64,000 nucleotides of DNA from Latrodectus hesperus (lineage: Eukaryota > Arthropoda > Arachnida > Araneae > Theridiidae). The notes beneath the pieces were generated by a model. That model was not told the DNA's origin, searched no databases, and saw nothing but the letters and a program-made list of their open reading frames with translations. This document shows positions 56,474 through 64,000 of this stretch, piece after piece. The stretch's first letter is position 1. Each line of letters opens with the position of its first letter. Both the position numbers and the translations under genes were made by a program. The stretch is from positions 47,223,020 to 47,287,019 of the forward strand of contig CM075862.1 in assembly GCA_037975125.1 (NCBI GenBank), written 5' to 3'.

Positions 56474-56487
56474 GTAACGCAAAACAG
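56370..56487. repeat. Palindrome with (TA)n core
   Basis: Arms CTGTTTTGCGTTATATT (56370-56386) and AATGTAACGCAAAACAG (56471-56487) are inverted copies with one mismatch. They flank a pure TA tract of about 85 bp. The whole 118 bp can fold back on itself. Confidence 0.85.
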
Positions 56488-56494
56488 ATTTTTT

Positions 56495-56499
<5 letters not shown>

Positions 56500-56562
<63 letters not shown>
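56500..56562. repeat. (TA)n microsatellite
   Basis: Second TA run, 12 bp after the palindrome. Confidence 0.92.
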
Positions 56563-56569
<7 letters not shown>

Positions 56570-56570
56570 A

Positions 56571-58602
56571 TTCTGAAAACATAATAATCAAAGAATATTT
56601 AAATTTATCTTTGTAAGGGAAAATTTATTAACGCATTTTGATATGCGCAACAATTATAATGATAATTATATTTGTTAGCATTGTTATAAATTTGATAATT
56701 TTATTTTTCTAACAAAAGTTTTTGCTAATGCTAAAATTTTTCTTCAAAGTTGCTTTTTTTAAAAAAAATATTAAAAAAAAATTAGGAATGATCTATATGT
56801 ATATGAATTGTCAATGGCATAAATTTTTAATAAGTATACGTTTAAATGATATAAAGTTTTGCTTAAAAATTAGTTCAAATTTTCTTCAAACTATCATTAA
56901 ATTTATTATAAGAAATTTTTAATACTTTAAATAAATAGATATTTTATTTTTCAAAATCATTTCAATAAATATTAAAACAGAATGTATTCCTAAAGTTAAT
57001 GTAAGCAAAATTATTATATAAATAAAGAATGTGAATTTTTGTACAAATTTTAACTGTAGAATTTGAATTATTATGCAAAATTAATGATGATACACATCAT
57101 GTTAACATTATAAGCAAAGTAGTATTTAATTTACAAAATGTGTGGAAAACAACTTTACACAAATCAAACTTAATAGTGTTACATTTAAATTGCTGGTCTT
57201 GGCAATTTATCACCTAACTATTGAACATTAGCTTGATTTAATTAGGTCATTCTACAGCAATGTTTTGCACACGAAAGTAAATTAGATCAGAATTTAAAAT
57301 TGAAATAGGTTTTCCGATTAAAATTGAGATAGTTTCCCACGAGCATCTACATATTTCTATTCATGTCGTACTTTGAGTAAGCAAAGTAAGAAGCAATGTA
57401 CAAAGAAAATATATAGCTACAAAGAAAAACAAAACTGAATGGCTTTGATATCCATGCCTTCTTTTGAATATTTTACTTTAACTTACCTTAAGTAGGACAA
57501 TAATGCTTTTAAGTTAACTGCATTAATTTAAGTTCAATTTATTCATTCTTTAAATTAACTGGCTTACTTTAAATTCAGTTTTACATTTAAAAAAATAAGT
57601 TATACCAATTAAATCAACAATAATATTTGCTTCACATTAAGATGTTTGATGCATATGTACAAAATATAACTCATTCGGTTCTTATAATAGTTATGGTTAT
57701 CTTAGAATATAGACTTAATTTAACATTTTATAGTTGATTTTTATAATAAATAATATTTTAAAAAGTAAGTCAATGTATAAATACCAATATTATGATATTG
57801 TTTTTTTATTTTTAAATTGAAATAAAATGTTATTGAAATTAATACATTACATTAGCTATCAGTTCAATTAAAAAATAAAAACAATACATTGTCCTAAAAG
57901 GTATATCAAAATTGAAAAATGTCAATACAAATTCAAAAGTCTTAATAAATGGGTAAACTTCAACAAAATTAAAGTGAAACGTTCACTATAAAAAAGCACA
58001 TTCTTGCAAATAAAAGTTACTAAAAATTATTTAGTTTTAGTTTAAAAATTTTTGAGTATAACTGTAAAAAGATCAACAGGAAAAAATTTGATTTTTACTA
58101 TTTTCATTTATGAAACGATTAGTGACATTTTTAGGATATATCATTATAAAACTACATAATTTGAAGGTATTTTCGAAAAGTTATATCATCCCATCCTTAT
58201 AAAAAATAAAAATGTTAAAATTACAAGGTATACACTCTATTTTTAAAAAGAAAAAAAGGAAATAATATTAAAATATGATTATTTATCAAGAAAGTTTTAA
58301 TCAAAAGTATCATTACATATAAACCAAAAGTCATTAATTTTGTTTTTTTATTAATTTATTATTTTATGAAGAAATGTATTTATTTGCCATTCATTTTTTC
58401 TGCTTAAATATAGTTGTTTTTATAAGAATCTAAATACAAATTGACATGACAATTAAATCGAGAATCAGCTGGATTAAGAATTGAGATATTTTGTTAGAAA
58501 TGGATTTCCCATTGCTTACAGAGAACATCACGTGCGTAAAGATGAAACCGAAGTTGGATGTGAAATCCCCACCAAGGAGAAAATTCCCTTTCAGCTATCA
58601 TT
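56571..58602. other. AT-rich sequence without recognised gene
   Basis: Nothing supportable. The less AT-rich patch 58480-58800 is unrecognised apart from the hairpin described separately. Confidence 0.35.
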
Positions 58603-58635
58603 CGTAAATGCACTTCACATCCAGGTGCATTTACG
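58603..58635. repeat. Perfect 11-bp stem hairpin
   Basis: CGTAAATGCAC (58603-58613) and GTGCATTTACG (58625-58635) are exact inverted copies around an 11-base loop. It lies in a patch of higher GC than the surroundings. Confidence 0.8.
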
Positions 58636-59030
58636 TATGTAGAACAAATGCCGAGGGAGATTTGTATACTTGATTAAATTTTCTGAAGTGCGGGAAGTCT
58701 GACAAACGTTTTAATCCCATACTCAAGCAGCTCGGAAGCTCTCTCCACAAAATTGCATTTTCCGCCCAAGAATTGTTGAAATCGAAAATAGAATTGAATA
58801 ACACGAAACACAACTGAAAAAGGATAATAGAAAGAAAATAGGAGGTTTTTTTTAAACGTGCTTATTTTAATTTAGATATTCAAACATAAATATTTATTTG
58901 TCCAATTCGATATTATCTGAAAAAAAATTATTGCAAAATTAATAGTCTGTCACTCAAAATGTCACTATTGTAATAAGTATGTCCCTCTTGGTTTACGTAT
59001 ATACATATATATATATATATATGTGTATAT

Positions 59031-59066
59031 AATTTCACCATTCATAGCAAATTACATGGTGAAATT
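59031..59066. repeat. Perfect 10-bp inverted repeat
   Basis: AATTTCACCA (59031-59040) and TGGTGAAATT (59057-59066). It is next to the larger inverted repeat starting at 59139. Confidence 0.7.
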
Positions 59067-59206
59067 TGTTATTGTTATATTTATATATATTGGAATATAT
59101 ATATATTTATAAATATTGAATATTTATATATATTTATACATATTGAAATTTGTTGTTTATTTGGCTTTAAATTATAGTTATCATGTCAAATTTATTAGCC
59201 ATCATA

Positions 59207-59257
<51 letters not shown>

Positions 59258-59263
<6 letters not shown>

Positions 59264-59550
59264 TGGTACATTTTTATAAAATTGATAATCAAATACTAGA
59301 TGGAAAGTAATACATTGAAAATACGAAATAATGTAAACAGTTGGAAAAATGTACAATATTAATTTTAAAATTTCAAGGAAAATAGAATTTAGGAAAATGG
59401 AGGGATGTACGCTTTCCTTTAATTATTAATTATATTTCAGTTATTCTATTTTAGCTGCTTTTGCACTAAATGTGTTGCTAAACATATGTTTTATATCTAT
59501 ACTTGTATCTTTCAATTTTCGCTTATGATACTTCTAATCTTGCTTTGCTT
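59258..59550. mobile_element. Fragment related to the array foldback segment
   Basis: The stretch 59450-59500 (TTTTAGCTGCTTTTGCACT, AAATGTGTTGCTAAACA) matches the reverse complement of 35075-35115 in the array (TAGCTGCTTTTGCGCTAAA, TGCGTTGCTAAAC). An ACATTGAAAATAC motif at about 59312 also occurs in the array arms. It is diverged from the array copies and bounded by (TA)n on both sides. Confidence 0.5.
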
Positions 59551-59582
<32 letters not shown>

Positions 59583-59588
59583 ATATAT

Positions 59589-60308
<720 letters not shown>

Positions 60309-60381
60309 ATGATGGCTTACAAATTTGACATGATAACTTTAATTTAAAGCCAAATAAACAACTTTATAAATTTCACAATTC

Positions 60382-62777
<2,396 letters not shown>

Positions 62778-62939
62778 CCTTATATATGTTGGTATAAATA
62801 ATTTTTATAATATACATTTGTTGTTATATTGCTTACCTTCCATAGTGAGAAATAGGAGAAAAAAGCATATTTTTTTTGACTTTCAAGACTTTAAGAGCTA
62901 TTAGTATGTATGAGTGTGTGTGCATAGACGTGAATGTAG

Positions 62940-63183
62940 CTGTTTGCACGACAATATCCTTCCAATAATTATATGAAAATATCCTTCCAATAATCGCATG
63001 AAAATATCCTTCCAACAATTTAAACGGTATTGAAAATATTCGAAAAATATTTATCTAACTGCACACATATTAGGCTGTTTGCACAACAATATCTTTCCAA
63101 TACTTGCGTGAAAATTTCCTTCCAGGAATATAAACTGTATTGAAAATATTCGGAAAATATTTATCGAACCGCACAAGTATTAG
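62940..63183. repeat. Two-unit tandem duplication with an internal 25-bp repeat
   Basis: Unit 1 (62940-63074) and unit 2 (63075-63183) both start CTGTTTGCAC. Both contain GTATTGAAAATATTCG and AAAATATTTATC and end in a GCACA-rich block followed by ATTAG. Unit 1 is 26 bp longer because the AATATCCTTCCAATAATNNNATGAA block is present nearly three times instead of twice. Confidence 0.85.
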
Positions 63184-64000
63184 AAACACATAATACCATG
63201 TATTATTATAAAAACGGTATGTTTATATTATACGATAAAATACAATTGCACGTAAATAAGTTTATTGATTTGTATTTAAATTTAAATGAAAATGAAAACA
63301 AATTATTAAATTAAATTTACTTAATTTCAAAAGTAAGCTATTTGTTTTAACCATGATACTTTTTTATAACTTTGTAAATAATATGTAAAAGTTTTCATTA
63401 TATATTGAATATTTGTAATTTTCTTGTGATAGAAAAACAAATATTTAAATATTCAAATCTAAAATTAACTTAAATAAGACAAAACATTACAGTTTTTTTA
63501 ATTATGAAGTAAAAATTTTATATACATTCGTTATATTTAAATTCATGTGGCTGATATTCTTTTTTATTAGAATTAATTCAATATTTTATTTCCCAACTTT
63601 TAAGAATATTCCAATTTTAAAGAAAAGTATTTCTCTTTCGTTAAAAATCGGTGTCACCTTTTAAATTCCCACAATATTATGTAAATTATTTTATAGAAGA
63701 TAAAAAGAAAACTTATAAGTTTTGATCTTAAAAGAAAAAAAAGGGAGTACTTTATGGAGTTTTTTATCAGATTTTCTCTAAGTTTTAGGAAGAAATTCGA
63801 TAAAGTAAACTTCATAATTTAAAGAATAATCTATGGAGAAAGCTCTACAATAGGGATCTCCCGTTTTTTGGAATTTACTCATTCTCTGCAGTAAAGAAGT
63901 TTTGCAATCTATTTTTTCTTTTTTAGATTTATTCAATATTTAGTATTTTATATTCAAGAGCCTGGATTATATATTCCTACGAAGAACTCCCGTATACCAA
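63184..64000. other. AT-rich sequence without recognised feature
   Basis: Nothing supportable up to the window end. Confidence 0.35.

Overview
This window is strongly AT-rich eukaryotic DNA, most likely from an arthropod and probably an orb-weaving spider. That call rests on tRNA-derived SINEs, a BEL/Pao element and Tc1/mariner relics that resemble repeats I associate with araneoid spiders; no alignment was run. I found no convincing host protein-coding exon and no genuine tRNA or rRNA gene. It reads as an intergenic or intronic repeat landscape.

Layout. 1-2523: minus-strand BEL/Pao retrotransposon with one LTR, frame-broken gag, zinc knuckles and protease; its reverse transcriptase is lost by an internal deletion that joins protease to the end of integrase. 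3072-3311: MITE with about 30-bp inverted ends. 3312-11900: AT-rich filler with two long (TA)n tracts. 11908-12425: decayed mariner transposase. 13600-17371: SINEs among (TA)n tracts. 22487-22900: diverged minisatellite of about 64 bp. 24590-27835: a SINE, the 3' end of a LINE, a 40-bp palindrome and a second SINE family. 28995-30042: probable non-autonomous Helitron inside a (TA)n tract. 30043-34728: no assignable feature.

The most striking part is 34729-48010, a head-to-tail triplication of a composite unit of about 4.35 kb. Each unit carries (a) a foldback segment of about 1.48 kb with long inverted arms around a truncated reverse transcriptase, possibly Penelope-like; (b) a long (TA)n tract; (c) a 780-bp mariner-like deletion derivative; (d) a 1.59-kb Tc1 element with IR/DR-type ends and a frame-broken DD34E transposase; and (e) another (TA)n tract. 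The copies are nearly identical and share the same disabling frameshifts, so amplification came after the transposase died, unless assembly created it.

After the array, 49930-51140 is a Tc1 transposase relic split by a SINE with a 12-bp target-site duplication. 54640-54900 is another Tc1 tail. 56370-56487 and 59139-60381 are palindromes whose core is (TA)n; the second is now filled by a Penelope-related fragment and a 600-bp solo LTR. 62940-63183 is a small tandem duplication. The recurring theme is repeated insertion of unrelated element classes into (TA)n tracts.
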